DNA from: Candidatus Manganitrophaceae bacterium
Lineage (GTDB): Bacteria > Nitrospirota > Nitrospiria > SBBL01 > JAADHI01
Assembly (NCBI GenBank): GCA_012960925.1
Contig: DUAG01000030.1
Span: forward strand, 50,001 to 114,000
Length of the DNA stretch: 64,000 nt
Reading direction: 5' to 3'
The notes under the pieces are model-generated. The model saw nothing but the letters and a program-made list of their open reading frames with translations. It was not told the DNA's origin and searched no databases. The position numbers and the translations under genes were made by a program. Positions 27,262-36,176 of this stretch are shown one piece after another. The stretch's first letter is position 1. Each line of letters begins with the position of its first letter.

Positions 27262-27442
27262 TTCGTCTTTCCTCAAGTGTTTTAAATGCAAAAGGGATTT
27301 TAACATAAGAAATTTATCGTGACCAGCCCCTCTTTATCGAAATATTAGCGATAGTATTGTAATCTTCAGTACGATTGGATAATATTCAAAATTTGGGTAT
27401 TGAATTGATCGGAGACTGTTTTCCGAAGGAAAGGGAATACCA

Positions 27443-28207
27443 ATGGGTAAAAAATGGGGAGAAAGTTTTCTAAAGAGCGGCCTACCATTAGAGCACCTGA
27501 CATTGGTCACACTTAAGTCTCTGGGATGGGAGTGCGAGCCGAAGTATGAATACCAGCGCGTAAATCGCTCGGGCGATTTGAAATGGTTTGAGCTGGATTT
27601 GATAGCGCATGCGCCTTCCGAGGGAGAAGCCGATCTGACCTTCGTAATCGAGTGCAAGTATCACGATGAGCAGCGCTTCTGGTTCTTCCTTCCATGCACC
27701 ACGGTGGACCACCAAGCCCAGTACGGTGCCATGTCAACAGGAGAAAATCTGCAGGCAGACAAGAACGTCATACATTTTGCGCCATACTGTCCTCTGGAAA
27801 AGCCAGACCAGGAGTCATTGCTGACACTCGCTCCGAAAACAACTTGGGGAGTCACAGTGTCACATGATGGCAACCGAGAGGAAAACATGGCCCAAGCTGC
27901 GCTTGATCAACTCGCCTCTGGGTTTGTGCCATTCTGTCTGGAGCGGCTGTATCACTTTTGTGGGTACTATCCCGAAGGGGTTATCCCGGTGATCGTTACT
28001 ACTGCCAAGATTTTCTGTCTGAGGCCCAACTCTCAGAATATTAAGAGCATAAGACAGGCGAGCGCTCCAGATGACATTGCCGATGAGCTTCCATGGACGT
28101 GGTGTTACTATGCCCCCCGCAGAATTTTGCTAGACCACAACATGAAACACATCGATACATGGAAGCTTCAACATCCCACATGGCGCGAGGAGCATCCGCT
28201 CCATTGA
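27443..28207 (+). CDS. PD-(D/E)XK nuclease-like protein, ended by an in-frame TGA
   Basis: A 254-residue protein whose first third has the restriction-endonuclease pattern: an N-terminal helix (GESFLKSGLPLEHLTLVTLKSLGW), then WFELDLIAHAPSEGEADLTFVIECKYH, which offers the acidic residue and the E-x-K core. The rest (cysteine- and tryptophan-rich segments FFLPCTTVDHQ, RLYHFCGYYPEG, ELPWTWCYYAPRRILLDHN) is not recognised. The ATG follows AAGGAAAGGG. The TGA at 28205 interrupts the same frame that stays open to 28417, so the gene may be truncated. It lies alone between bioB and recQ; genes of this type often belong to defence, but nothing proves that here. Confidence 0.6.
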   Translation: MGKKWGESFLKSGLPLEHLTLVTLKSLGWECEPKYEYQRVNRSGDLKWFELDLIAHAPSEGEADLTFVIECKYHDEQRFWFFLPCTTVDHQAQYGAMSTGENLQADKNVIHFAPYCPLEKPDQESLLTLAPKTTWGVTVSHDGNREENMAQAALDQLASGFVPFCLERLYHFCGYYPEGVIPVIVTTAKIFCLRPNSQNIKSIRQASAPDDIADELPWTWCYYAPRRILLDHNMKHIDTWKLQHPTWREEHPLH

Positions 28208-28216
28208 TTCCCGCCA

Positions 28217-28417
28217 TTGGAGGAACAGATTCTCGACCTCTGTTTTTCGCCTCACTGGATTCTCATCGTAAACGTGAATAATCTTCGCGACGCTGCAAAA
28301 GCAGTCCTCGGGCAATTCAGTGAGATGCCAATGGATTTCAGGCTGAACGAGAAACTTAAGGAAACTCTGGATTCGATGTCATCCCGAGCACGGAAAAACA
28401 GAGAACAGAATGAGTGA
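28217..28417 (+). pseudogene. C-terminal remainder of the preceding nuclease-like gene
   Basis: The frame of the nuclease-like gene continues after its TGA for 69 sense codons. The segment LEEQILDLCFSPHWILIVNVNNLRDAAKAVL has the pattern of a folded domain rather than random translation. It also has a possible TTG start at 28217, but no ribosome-binding site separate from the context. I read it as the severed end of one gene. Confidence 0.5.
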
Positions 28418-28436
28418 GTCTCCCCTATCCCCTTCC

Positions 28437-30218
28437 CTAGCACTCTCGCAATAACGACAGAAAATCTTCCCCATACTGCACGAGCTTTTTTGGGCCGATG
28501 CCGTTGATCTGAAGGAGGGCTTCATCGGTTGCCGGTTTTTGCTCGACCAACTGGATCAGGACGGCGTCGCTGAAAACGAGATAGGCCGGGATGCCCTTGG
28601 CATCGGCCAGACGCTTACGGAGTTCCTTCAGTTGGGTTAGGAGACCGCTTCCGGCTTCGTCCATATTTTCGACCGCGAGTTTCCGCTGCTCTCGCCGATC
28701 TGCCGGACGACCGACACCTTTCCCCCGGCTTTTTTGAAGGAGCAGGGGACGGATCTCTTCCAGGAGGTCCCACTTCCCGCAGACATCACAGGATCCGGCA
28801 CAGGGATCAATTTCTTCACCAAAATAGGCCACCACGCCCTGATGACGACAGTGCTTCGCCTCCGCCAGGCGGAACATCTCACGGGTCTGGGCCTTGATTC
28901 GGTCTTTCAGTTCCGAGTCCGATGTCCCTTCGAGAAAACGGTCATAACTGATGACTTCCGACCAGGAGTAGAAAAGAACACAATCGCTCCCGATGCCATC
29001 CCGGCCCGCGCGCCCGATCTCCTGGTAATATCCCTCAACGCTTTTTGGCATATCCCGATGAATGACATAACGGATATTCGGCTTATCGATCCCCATCCCG
29101 AAGGCGACCGTCGCGACAATTACATCAATATCATCCCTGCGAAAGGCCTCTTGCGTCTCGTTCCGGAGGCCGGTCTCCATCCCCGCGTGATAGGGCAGGG
29201 CCTCGACCCCGTTCTTCACCAGGTAGGCGGCCGTCTGCTCAACTCCTTTTCGGCTTAAGCAATAGATAATGCCGGACTGGCCCCGCCGGGATTGAACCAG
29301 GTGGAGGATATCCCGTTTTGTTTCCCGGCCCTCCCCTTTTTTATAGGAATGCAGCCGAAGGTTCGACCGATAGAACGACCGCCTGAATCGCAAGGGGTCA
29401 TTCATCCCCATCTGTCGGACAATATCATCGATAACCACATCGGTTGCAGTGGCCGTCAGTGCCAAAACCGGAACGTGGCCAAAATAATCCTTCAGGGTGG
29501 AAAGGTTTCGATAAGAAGGGCGAAAGTCGTGCCCCCACTGGCTGATGCAATGGGCCTCATCGACGGCAATCAAGTTGATCCGGCATTTCGACAGCAGTTC
29601 AAACAATGACCCTTCGAGCCCTTCGGGCGCGGCGTAGACCAGGTCATACTTCCCCGCCATGAGCACCCCGATCCGGGACCGACGTTCCTCTAAGCTCAGG
29701 CTGGAATTGATAAAGGTGGCATTGATCCCCAATTCCGTCAAGGCATCGACCTGGTCTTTCATGAGGGCGATCAAGGGGGAGATGACCAGGGTCACCCCGG
29801 AGAGGATTCGGGCCGGGATCTGGTAGGTCAAAGACTTTCCCGCCCCGGTCGGCATGACACCCACACAATCCCGTCCGGCAAGGACCGCGTTAATGATCTC
29901 TTCCTGACCGGCCCGAAAGCTGTCGTAGCCAAAGATCGACCGCAAGACTTCTTTGGGAGAGCCTTCTGAGCGCAGGGGTTCCATCCGGGCCTGATCCGCC
30001 AGCCGCTTGATCCACTTCACAAGGGAAGAATCAAAGAGCGTGGGTGCTTCGCGGTAGACTCCCCGGAGCCTTTCAAGCCGCTCGCTATAGTCCTCATAGG
30101 TGTCTTCCGTCCATCCTCGCTCCCCCGTGGAGGCATCAGAAACGCCTTGTACAGCCGCGATTCGGGCCAGGGCCTCTACCTCTTCCATAACCTCTTCTTT
30201 TGACCAACTGATCGGCAT
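28437..30218 (-). CDS. recQ: RecQ-family DNA helicase lacking a winged-helix domain
   Basis: ATP-dependent 3'-5' DNA helicase of 593 residues. Walker A is [15 protein letters not shown] near residue 124, the DEAH box is [19 protein letters not shown], and motif VI is [11 protein letters not shown] RecQ zinc site follows (CRHQG ... CAGSCDVC). The C-terminal HRDC domain is [20 protein letters not shown] to [11 protein letters not shown]. Between zinc site and HRDC there are only about 50 charged residues, too short for the usual winged helix of the RQC region. An N-terminal 90-residue extension is also unlike E. coli RecQ. It is probably monocistronic. Confidence 0.92.
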   Translation of the reverse strand: MPISWSKEEVMEEVEALARIAAVQGVSDASTGERGWTEDTYEDYSERLERLRGVYREAPTLFDSSLVKWIKRLADQARMEPLRSEGSPKEVLRSIFGYDSFRAGQEEIINAVLAGRDCVGVMPTGAGKSLTYQIPARILSGVTLVISPLIALMKDQVDALTELGINATFINSSLSLEERRSRIGVLMAGKYDLVYAAPEGLEGSLFELLSKCRINLIAVDEAHCISQWGHDFRPSYRNLSTLKDYFGHVPVLALTATATDVVIDDIVRQMGMNDPLRFRRSFYRSNLRLHSYKKGEGRETKRDILHLVQSRRGQSGIIYCLSRKGVEQTAAYLVKNGVEALPYHAGMETGLRNETQEAFRRDDIDVIVATVAFGMGIDKPNIRYVIHRDMPKSVEGYYQEIGRAGRDGIGSDCVLFYSWSEVISYDRFLEGTSDSELKDRIKAQTREMFRLAEAKHCRHQGVVAYFGEEIDPCAGSCDVCGKWDLLEEIRPLLLQKSRGKGVGRPADRREQRKLAVENMDEAGSGLLTQLKELRKRLADAKGIPAYLVFSDAVLIQLVEQKPATDEALLQINGIGPKKLVQYGEDFLSLLREC

Positions 30219-30290
30219 GGCAGAAGTTTAGAGAAGAATACTAAAAAACTCAAGAAAGAAAAGCATAACGACTCAGTTCACCCATTTAAG

Positions 30291-30385
30291 GCTCCATGAC
30301 GGCGTTGCTGTGGTACTCGAATCCTCACGTATATACACCTACGCTCCGGGTTCTGTGCTCCTCGCGTCTTGCCATGAAACCTTAT
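30291..30385 (-). repeat. Dispersed palindromic repeat family A, copy 4
   Basis: On the minus strand: GGCAAGACGCGAGGAGCACA ... central ACGT-rich stem ... GAGGATTCGAGTACCACAG, CAACGCCGTCATGGAGCC. It lies between recQ and the first cytochrome gene, in divergent-promoter territory. Confidence 0.75.
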
Positions 30386-30457
30386 TTAAGCAATCTGAAT
30401 CGTTACAAGACCATCTTGATCTTGGAAGTTAATGACATATCACGTATCATAAGCACG

Positions 30458-30820
30458 ATGAAGACAATCACGGCATTCCCGGGAATAAAAACCCTTTTTT
30501 TGGTCATTGCTTTGCTTTTTCAGACTGGCTGCGTGAAGGGAGATTTCCCGATGCCGACACATCCTGGAGGAAAGATCTACAACGGGGTCAAACGGCGGGA
30601 TGTCCGATGTTTCCATTGCCACGGGCTGAGGGGAAACGGGACTTCACATGGACCGGCACTCCTTCAATCCGGAAAAACCATCTCTCCCAGAGAGTTTATG
30701 AGCGCCGTGGTTCATGGAAGAGGTGAAATGCCTTCTTTTAAAAGTGTTCTGTCGGAAAAAGACATTCTTCTGATTGCAGATTGGCTGGAAAAGGTCGCCG
30801 CCTTAAAAGATGAGAGCTGA
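30458..30820 (+). CDS. Lipoprotein monohaem cytochrome c (first of pair)
   Basis: A 120-residue exported lipoprotein. The signal KTLFLVIALLFQTGC ends in a lipobox cysteine, and the mature part has one haem c site, CFHCHG, followed by LRGNGTSHGPALLQSGKTIS. The motif GEMPSFKSVLSEKDILLIADWL supplies the distal methionine. This is a class I cytochrome c fold, probably an electron shuttle tethered in the periplasm. The ATG at 30458 is chosen because reading upstream enters the family A repeat. A paralogue follows after 47 bases. The pair suggests duplication in place. Confidence 0.88.
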   Translation: MKTITAFPGIKTLFLVIALLFQTGCVKGDFPMPTHPGGKIYNGVKRRDVRCFHCHGLRGNGTSHGPALLQSGKTISPREFMSAVVHGRGEMPSFKSVLSEKDILLIADWLEKVAALKDES

Positions 30821-30867
30821 GTTTTTTCTTTACGCCCCTACACAAAACAGGTATACTGCCTTTCAAT

Positions 30868-31227
30868 ATGGCCCTAAAAATCCTTAAAAATAATTTCCTG
30901 ACGCGAAACTTACTCTTGGTGTTGATCCTCTTTCTTTCAACAATGGGCTGCTCGAAAAAGGATATCCCGCTCCCTGATCATCCTGGCGGTCAGTTATTCA
31001 GTGGACTCCTGAAGCCGGCCATCCGGTGTTTTCGATGTCATGGCACACAGGGTGAGGGAACCTCACGCGCGCCCGCCCTCGTCAAATCCGGAAAGACGAT
31101 CAGCGTCGAGAAGTTTACAGAGACGGTATTGAAAGGGAAAGACAGGATGCCCCGTTTCGAGGGCGCAATTACCGAAGAAGAGATCGGTCAGATTATGGAT
31201 TGGCTTCAGAAGGTTCCGCCGCTGTAA
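30868..31227 (+). CDS. Lipoprotein monohaem cytochrome c (second of pair)
   Basis: A 119-residue paralogue of the preceding gene. The signal ends in LFLSTMGC, the haem site is CFRCHG, and the axial-methionine region is KDRMPRFEGAITEEEIGQIMDWL. Shared blocks PDHPGG, GxGTSxxPALxxSGKTIS and the C-terminal DWLxKV show tandem duplication. The mature proteins both begin with a short K/D linker. It ends three bases before the convergent radical SAM gene. Electron donor and acceptor unknown. Confidence 0.88.
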   Translation: MALKILKNNFLTRNLLLVLILFLSTMGCSKKDIPLPDHPGGQLFSGLLKPAIRCFRCHGTQGEGTSRAPALVKSGKTISVEKFTETVLKGKDRMPRFEGAITEEEIGQIMDWLQKVPPL

Positions 31228-31230
31228 GGC

Positions 31231-32970
31231 TCAGGTGAGCACTTTATCTTCTTTTTTATCCAGTGCTTTCTCGGGTTCTGTGCTCTCCCACGCGGGGAGG
31301 ACTTTCAAGGCTTCTTCCTCTTCCGGTAGAACACTCACCTTATCCGGGGGTGTGGCTGGTTCCTGATCCACCTTACGGACAATCTTTTTATACAGACTGA
31401 CAAGACGATAATATTGTACAACCTTGCCAAGGGTCTCCCATAGATAGCGGGGATAAAAAATCAGAGGGTTTTCGAGAGACCTGCCGGGCCGACGATCTTT
31501 TCTGAATTTCAGGCGAATAAATCCTCCTTCAAGAGGATGCACTTTCTCAATCTTGGCGCAAGCATAAAAACTAAGCAACTTCAGCATCATCTCCCGCGTA
31601 TTAAAACCCCATTTTTTTGATCTTCGGATCACCTTCTCCACATGTGCAGGAGTATAGTAGGCCTCCCAGGCCTGATGATAGATATCGAGCCATTCTTTAT
31701 CCGTCATAATGGCATGCGCCGTGGTGACATGAACGACATCGTATTCGTTCATGTCGGTGACCATCTTTACGCCATTTTTATGAAGGGTCTGGTGGTCCTC
31801 AGAACCGGGAAGGGGAGTCAGAATGAAAAATTCCATAATATCGATGTGAATCTCTTTCTGGATCGTTTTAATATCTCGCAAGATGCTTTCCGGGGTATCG
31901 GTCGGAAAACCAAGAATATACCCGGCATAGGTCAGGGCACCCGCCTCATGCCACGCATCCAGCATCACGTTGTACTCTGAGATACGGTTCTGTTTTTTCT
32001 TGGCAGCTCTCAGCGCATCCGGATTAATACTCTCCATCCCGATAAAAACACGGGTCACTCCGGCCCGGGCTGCCTTGGCGATAAACCGGGGGATCTTGTG
32101 GCACATCGTATCCACCTGGATGACAAAGCGCAGACTCAGCCCCTCTTCTTCCCGCAGCTTGATCAGGCGGTCAAAAATGGCCTCCCAATTTCGGTTTCGG
32201 GCAAAATCGTCATCGCTGATGAAGAAGTTCTCAATCCCCTGTGCCACATTCGCCCGCATAATTTCTTCGACATCGTCCGCGCTGCGATAACGCGATTTAT
32301 GCCCCTGCACATTGATAATCGTACAAAAGCTACACAGAAAAGGGCAACCTCTCCCCGCGTCAAAGCTCGCTCTCAAACCTGCCGTTTTCTTAATCTTCTC
32401 CGCCGGGAGAAAGGGGACCGGTTCCCCTTCCATGTTGGGAAGGTCATCCATATAATTGTAAAGTGGTTTCATCTTGCCTGAATAGACCTCTTGAAGGAGC
32501 GAATCCATTCGGCCTTCTTCGACCTCCCCGGCAAAGAGAGAAATCCCCTCATCCATTGCCTCCTGAAGGTCTGCGGGAATCTCCGGCAGCATCGACAAGC
32601 ACCCGCTGACATGGAATCCTCCAATACAAACGGGAACATCTTCTGCAAGAAATTGACGCGCTATGTCCACCGCACGGGGAAATTGGTTCGACTGAACACC
32701 CACGAGGGCCACCAGGCCGTCGCCGCCGGATTTTTTGATCTGCCCGGAGATCTGCTTCACACGGGTTCGTGTATTGGTTTCATCGTAGACACTCAACACA
32801 ATCTCGACATCATCGCCCAGGACATTTCGTTTGGAACAATCCAATCCCAGACCGTAAAGTGCGGCAAGTGAATTAGAGGGGATTGACGAACGCAGCCATT
32901 GGATCACATAACCGTCATCATCGTAATGAGAAGGTTTAATCAGGATCAAATGAAATATTTTTTTCTTCAT
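31231..32970 (-). CDS. B12-binding-domain radical SAM protein
   Basis: A 579-residue radical SAM enzyme with an N-terminal cobalamin-binding-like Rossmann region (LIKPSHYDDDGYVIQWLRSS, VALVGVQSNQFPRAVDIARQ, VPVCIGGFHVSG) and the cluster motif GCPFLCSFCTIINVQG (CxxxCxxC) near residue 215. Downstream barrel motifs are FFISDDDFARN, RVFIGMESINPDALRAAKKK and YAGYILGFPTDTPESI. Similar proteins methylate or rearrange lipids, hopanoids and tetrapyrroles; the substrate cannot be assigned. The start at 32970 has AGGGGAAC upstream and matches the domain edge. The C-terminal 60 residues are Pro/Glu/Lys-rich. It is isolated on the minus strand. Confidence 0.85.
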   Translation of the reverse strand: MKKKIFHLILIKPSHYDDDGYVIQWLRSSIPSNSLAALYGLGLDCSKRNVLGDDVEIVLSVYDETNTRTRVKQISGQIKKSGGDGLVALVGVQSNQFPRAVDIARQFLAEDVPVCIGGFHVSGCLSMLPEIPADLQEAMDEGISLFAGEVEEGRMDSLLQEVYSGKMKPLYNYMDDLPNMEGEPVPFLPAEKIKKTAGLRASFDAGRGCPFLCSFCTIINVQGHKSRYRSADDVEEIMRANVAQGIENFFISDDDFARNRNWEAIFDRLIKLREEEGLSLRFVIQVDTMCHKIPRFIAKAARAGVTRVFIGMESINPDALRAAKKKQNRISEYNVMLDAWHEAGALTYAGYILGFPTDTPESILRDIKTIQKEIHIDIMEFFILTPLPGSEDHQTLHKNGVKMVTDMNEYDVVHVTTAHAIMTDKEWLDIYHQAWEAYYTPAHVEKVIRRSKKWGFNTREMMLKLLSFYACAKIEKVHPLEGGFIRLKFRKDRRPGRSLENPLIFYPRYLWETLGKVVQYYRLVSLYKKIVRKVDQEPATPPDKVSVLPEEEEALKVLPAWESTEPEKALDKKEDKVLT

Positions 32971-33134
32971 CAATGTTCCCCTATACAAAATTCTTCATTT
33001 TCAGATCAATGTGAGCAAGCCAAGACCCTCGCGTTGCAGTCGCACACGGTTGCAATTATACACCATAGACCCTTCTCTCGAATCCAGTCAATAGTATTGA
33101 TACCGGAACTTCTAGAGATTATTACGAAAAACAA

Positions 33135-34367
33135 CTATTCCGCAGAATCATCCATGTGAATATCAGATAAAAACTGGACGGTGACTTCTTCCCCCGATTT
33201 AACGAGATCCCCCTCTTCGGGGAGAATCATGAAGGCATTCGCCTTCACCAGGGACATCAGAACGGCGGAGTCCTGATCACCCGCAAGACAAACTGAGAGC
33301 TCTCCTCCACGACTCGATACAACCGCCCTGAGAAAGAGACGCCGGCCAGGCCGTTTCCGGATCTCTTCTTTCAAGACGGCCTTCATCGTCGGGCGGCATA
33401 TCTCATTTCGACCGCTTGCAAGGAGAATCGCGGGCCGGACAAATTGCTCAAAAGAAACCATTGATGAAACCGGGTTTCCCGGCAAGCCAAAAACCGGTTT
33501 TCCAGAGATCACACCAAAGGCCAGCGGACGTCCGGGTTTCATCGACACCTTCCAAAACTTCATCTCCGCCCCGAGTTCTTTCAAAACCTCGATCACAAAA
33601 TCATAATCCCCCATCGAAACACCACCAGAGGCCAGAATGATATCGGCATGAAGTCCCTCCTTCAGTTTCTCGATCAGATCGGCGTGGGTGTCCTTTGCGA
33701 TTCCGAGGCTGATCGGAACACCACCCGCATCGCTCACCTGGGCTGCCAAACCATACCCGTTACTGTTCAGAATCTTCTCCGGCCCCCTCACTTCATCCAG
33801 GTCGGCCAATTCGTCCCCCGTCGAGAGAATCGCGACACGGGGCTTCTGGAATACGGGAACAACCGACTTGCCGACTGAGGCCATCATGGCAATTTCAGCC
33901 GGGCGGATTTGAATCCCTCTCTTGAGGATGGCGTCTCCCACCCGGACAGCTTCCCCTTTGCGGCGAATGAACTCCCCATCCTCCGGGACCACAAAGATAG
34001 AAACCTCCTCTCCGGCCCCTTCAGTATCCTCAACCCGAACAATGGCATCGGCCCCTTCCGGCAAAGGAGCACCCGTCATGATTTTTGCCACCTCCCCCGG
34101 ACCCAGTTCTTTCTCAGGAAGTCGACCGGCGGGAATCGTTTCAATCACCTTCAAAGTTCGTGGTTCTGATGGAGAGGCTTTTGGGATGTCGGTCTTTCGA
34201 ACGGCATAACCGTCCATTGCAGAGGTATCCCAGGGGGGGTGATTCAAGGGAGAAACAAGCTCTTCGGCAAGGGTTCGCCCGAGGGTCTGGGACAAGAGAC
34301 ATTTTTCGCGTCCCATAACCCGAATCTCAGCAAGGATAATTTTTCGGGCTGCTTCAACTGTAATCAT
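33135..34367 (-). CDS. moeA: Molybdopterin molybdotransferase
   Basis: Inserts molybdate into adenylated molybdopterin, 410 residues. PPWDTSAMDGYAVR, KIMTGAPLPEGADAIVRVED, VAILSTGDEL, ASGGVSMGDYDFV and GKPVFGLPGNPVSSMV are all present in order, covering the four MoeA domains. It is the last gene of a run from the cld-family gene, its ATG sharing one base with the folE stop. A molybdoenzyme is therefore expected elsewhere in the genome; none is in this window. Confidence 0.95.
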   Translation of the reverse strand: MITVEAARKIILAEIRVMGREKCLLSQTLGRTLAEELVSPLNHPPWDTSAMDGYAVRKTDIPKASPSEPRTLKVIETIPAGRLPEKELGPGEVAKIMTGAPLPEGADAIVRVEDTEGAGEEVSIFVVPEDGEFIRRKGEAVRVGDAILKRGIQIRPAEIAMMASVGKSVVPVFQKPRVAILSTGDELADLDEVRGPEKILNSNGYGLAAQVSDAGGVPISLGIAKDTHADLIEKLKEGLHADIILASGGVSMGDYDFVIEVLKELGAEMKFWKVSMKPGRPLAFGVISGKPVFGLPGNPVSSMVSFEQFVRPAILLASGRNEICRPTMKAVLKEEIRKRPGRRLFLRAVVSSRGGELSVCLAGDQDSAVLMSLVKANAFMILPEEGDLVKSGEEVTVQFLSDIHMDDSAE

Positions 34368-34954
34368 TAGGGTCGATCACGCCGCAAAAGGTCCAGAAAC
34401 TCCGCCCTTGATTTCGGGTCCGTCTTGAAGGTACCGAGCATCGCGCTGGTCACCGTTCTAGAATTCTGCTTTTGTACACCACGCATCATCATGCAAAGGT
34501 GCTGCGCCTCAATCACCACGCCGACACCCAGGGGATCGACCTTGTCAAGAATCGCTTCAGCAACCTGACTGGTCAATCGCTCTTGAAGCTGCAGTCTTCG
34601 ACTGAAGATCTCCACAACACGGGGGAGTTTGCTTAAACCAACCACTTTCTTATTGGGAATATAAGCGATGTGGCACTCTCCGAAAAAGGGGAGCATATGA
34701 TGTTCACAAAGAGAGTAGAACTGGATGCCTTTCACGATCACCATTTCATCATGCGTGATTGTGAAGAAGGCATCATTCAAAACACGCTCAACATCCTGAT
34801 GGTATCCACTGGTCAAAAACCGAAGTGATTTTTCGACCCGCTCCGGTGTCCCCTTCAGGCCTTCACGTCCGGGGTCTTCCCCAAGAGAAACCAACAAGTT
34901 CTCAATGATGTCCTTAATCTCTATTTTCTCTGTTTCCGGGTAAGGGTCTTTCAT
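34367..34954 (-). CDS. folE: GTP cyclohydrolase I
   Basis: Converts GTP to dihydroneopterin triphosphate, the first step of folate synthesis, 195 residues. [21 protein letters not shown], the zinc and catalytic segment [21 protein letters not shown], and [21 protein letters not shown] are diagnostic; zinc ligands are the two cysteines and the first histidine of CEHH. Nine bases separate it from the peptidase gene upstream and it overlaps moeA by one base. FolE and MoeA both serve pterin-type cofactors, a plausible reason for the pairing. Confidence 0.97.
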   Translation of the reverse strand: MKDPYPETEKIEIKDIIENLLVSLGEDPGREGLKGTPERVEKSLRFLTSGYHQDVERVLNDAFFTITHDEMVIVKGIQFYSLCEHHMLPFFGECHIAYIPNKKVVGLSKLPRVVEIFSRRLQLQERLTSQVAEAILDKVDPLGVGVVIEAQHLCMMMRGVQKQNSRTVTSAMLGTFKTDPKSRAEFLDLLRRDRP

Positions 34955-34963
34955 AATTGTGGC

Positions 34964-36112
34964 TCACTTAATCTCTAAGAATTTTGGATAGGTCGTCAAG
35001 TTACGACAACCTTCTTTCTCAACCAGAACCATGTCTTCGATACGAACTGCGCCGATTTCAGGATAGTAAAGCCCCGGCTCAACCGTCACCACCTCTCCTT
35101 CCTTCAGGACCCAATCGCTTCGACTGATCCGTGGGGGTTCATGAATATCCAGCCCGAGGCCATGCCCGGTCCCGTGAAAAAACCCTTGCATCCGTCCCTT
35201 TACCTTTCCGGTATGATACCCCTTCTTTTCAAAAAGAGCGGTAATCTCTTCATGAATCTCACGACCGGATGCGCCATTTTTAACATGGTCGATGCCGAGG
35301 ATCTGGCCTTCAAGCACCGTATCATACATCTTTTTCAAATCATCCGAGGGACGTCCTTTGACCACTGTTCTCGTCATATCGGCAAAATAGCGGCTCCCGA
35401 CTGAACGCGGAAATATATCCATGATGATGGACTCATTGGCCCGGAGCGGACCGGCCCCTTCATTGTGCGGATCACAGCCATCGATACCGCAGGAGACAAT
35501 CGTGTGCTGGCCGATACAACCCTTCCCCATGAGGCTCAAATGCAGCTGTTGTCGAACTGCCTCCGAGGTCAAGCGCTTCCCCTCTACATGAATGAAACCC
35601 TCTTTTATTTCCGCTTGACGAAGAAGCGCGAGCACCTCATCAAGCGCCTCTTCCACAGCGGTCTGCGTTTCAAGGATGGCGGCAACCTCTTCGGGCGTCT
35701 TGACGGACCGCGCTTCAAAGAAGGGGGCTTTTTTGATCACCAGATGACAGCCGAGCGCACGAAAAGCATCTCCGTATTCCAGGGGAAAATCAGAAGGAAC
35801 GGTCCATTCCTTGATATTCAATTCCTGCATCAGGGTATGAACCACTTCAGCAAGGCCGGGCGAGGCCAGCCCTTTTTTTCGGGTACGCTCCTCATATTCT
35901 GAATAAGAAAAGACATGATCGACCTTTGACTGCGCACGGGCACGGTCAACTTCCAGGTCGGACATTAAGAGATAGGACTGTCCTTTTGCGGACAGATAAA
36001 CGTAGGAATCGGGCGCTAAAAACCCGCTGGCATAGTATATGTTTGAATCTGTTTCACTACAGGCAATGAGTAAGACGTTCCCCTTCTCTTCACTCGCTCC
36101 ATGATCCATCAT
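34964..36112 (-). CDS. Xaa-Pro-peptidase-like M24 metallopeptidase
   Basis: A 382-residue cytosolic M24 peptidase with a creatinase-like N-terminal domain. The C-terminal pita-bread fold supplies the dimetal ligands: SIIMDIFPRSVGSRYFADMT (two aspartates), FFHGTGHGLGLDIHEPP (histidine), VVTVEPGLYYP (glutamate) and AVRIEDMVLV (glutamate). The frame is open a further 98 codons upstream, but that part overlaps trxB and has no domain sense; ATG 36112 (or 36109) has AAAGG upstream and is chosen. Substrate is likely dipeptides with proline at the second position. Confidence 0.88.
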   Translation of the reverse strand: MMDHGASEEKGNVLLIACSETDSNIYYASGFLAPDSYVYLSAKGQSYLLMSDLEVDRARAQSKVDHVFSYSEYEERTRKKGLASPGLAEVVHTLMQELNIKEWTVPSDFPLEYGDAFRALGCHLVIKKAPFFEARSVKTPEEVAAILETQTAVEEALDEVLALLRQAEIKEGFIHVEGKRLTSEAVRQQLHLSLMGKGCIGQHTIVSCGIDGCDPHNEGAGPLRANESIIMDIFPRSVGSRYFADMTRTVVKGRPSDDLKKMYDTVLEGQILGIDHVKNGASGREIHEEITALFEKKGYHTGKVKGRMQGFFHGTGHGLGLDIHEPPRISRSDWVLKEGEVVTVEPGLYYPEIGAVRIEDMVLVEKEGCRNLTTYPKFLEIK

Positions 36113-36176
36113 GCACGCCTTTGCTCCGAACTCAAAAAAGAACCTTTCAGAAGTACATCTTACTACCGAACAGACC

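Noticed and set aside
28205..28207. TGA as selenocysteine
   Set aside because: No SECIS-like hairpin directly follows, and the Rdx protein in this window uses cysteine; a nonsense mutation is simpler.
30296..30457. N-terminal extension of the first cytochrome
   Set aside because: It is translation of the family A repeat; the signal peptide begins at 30458.
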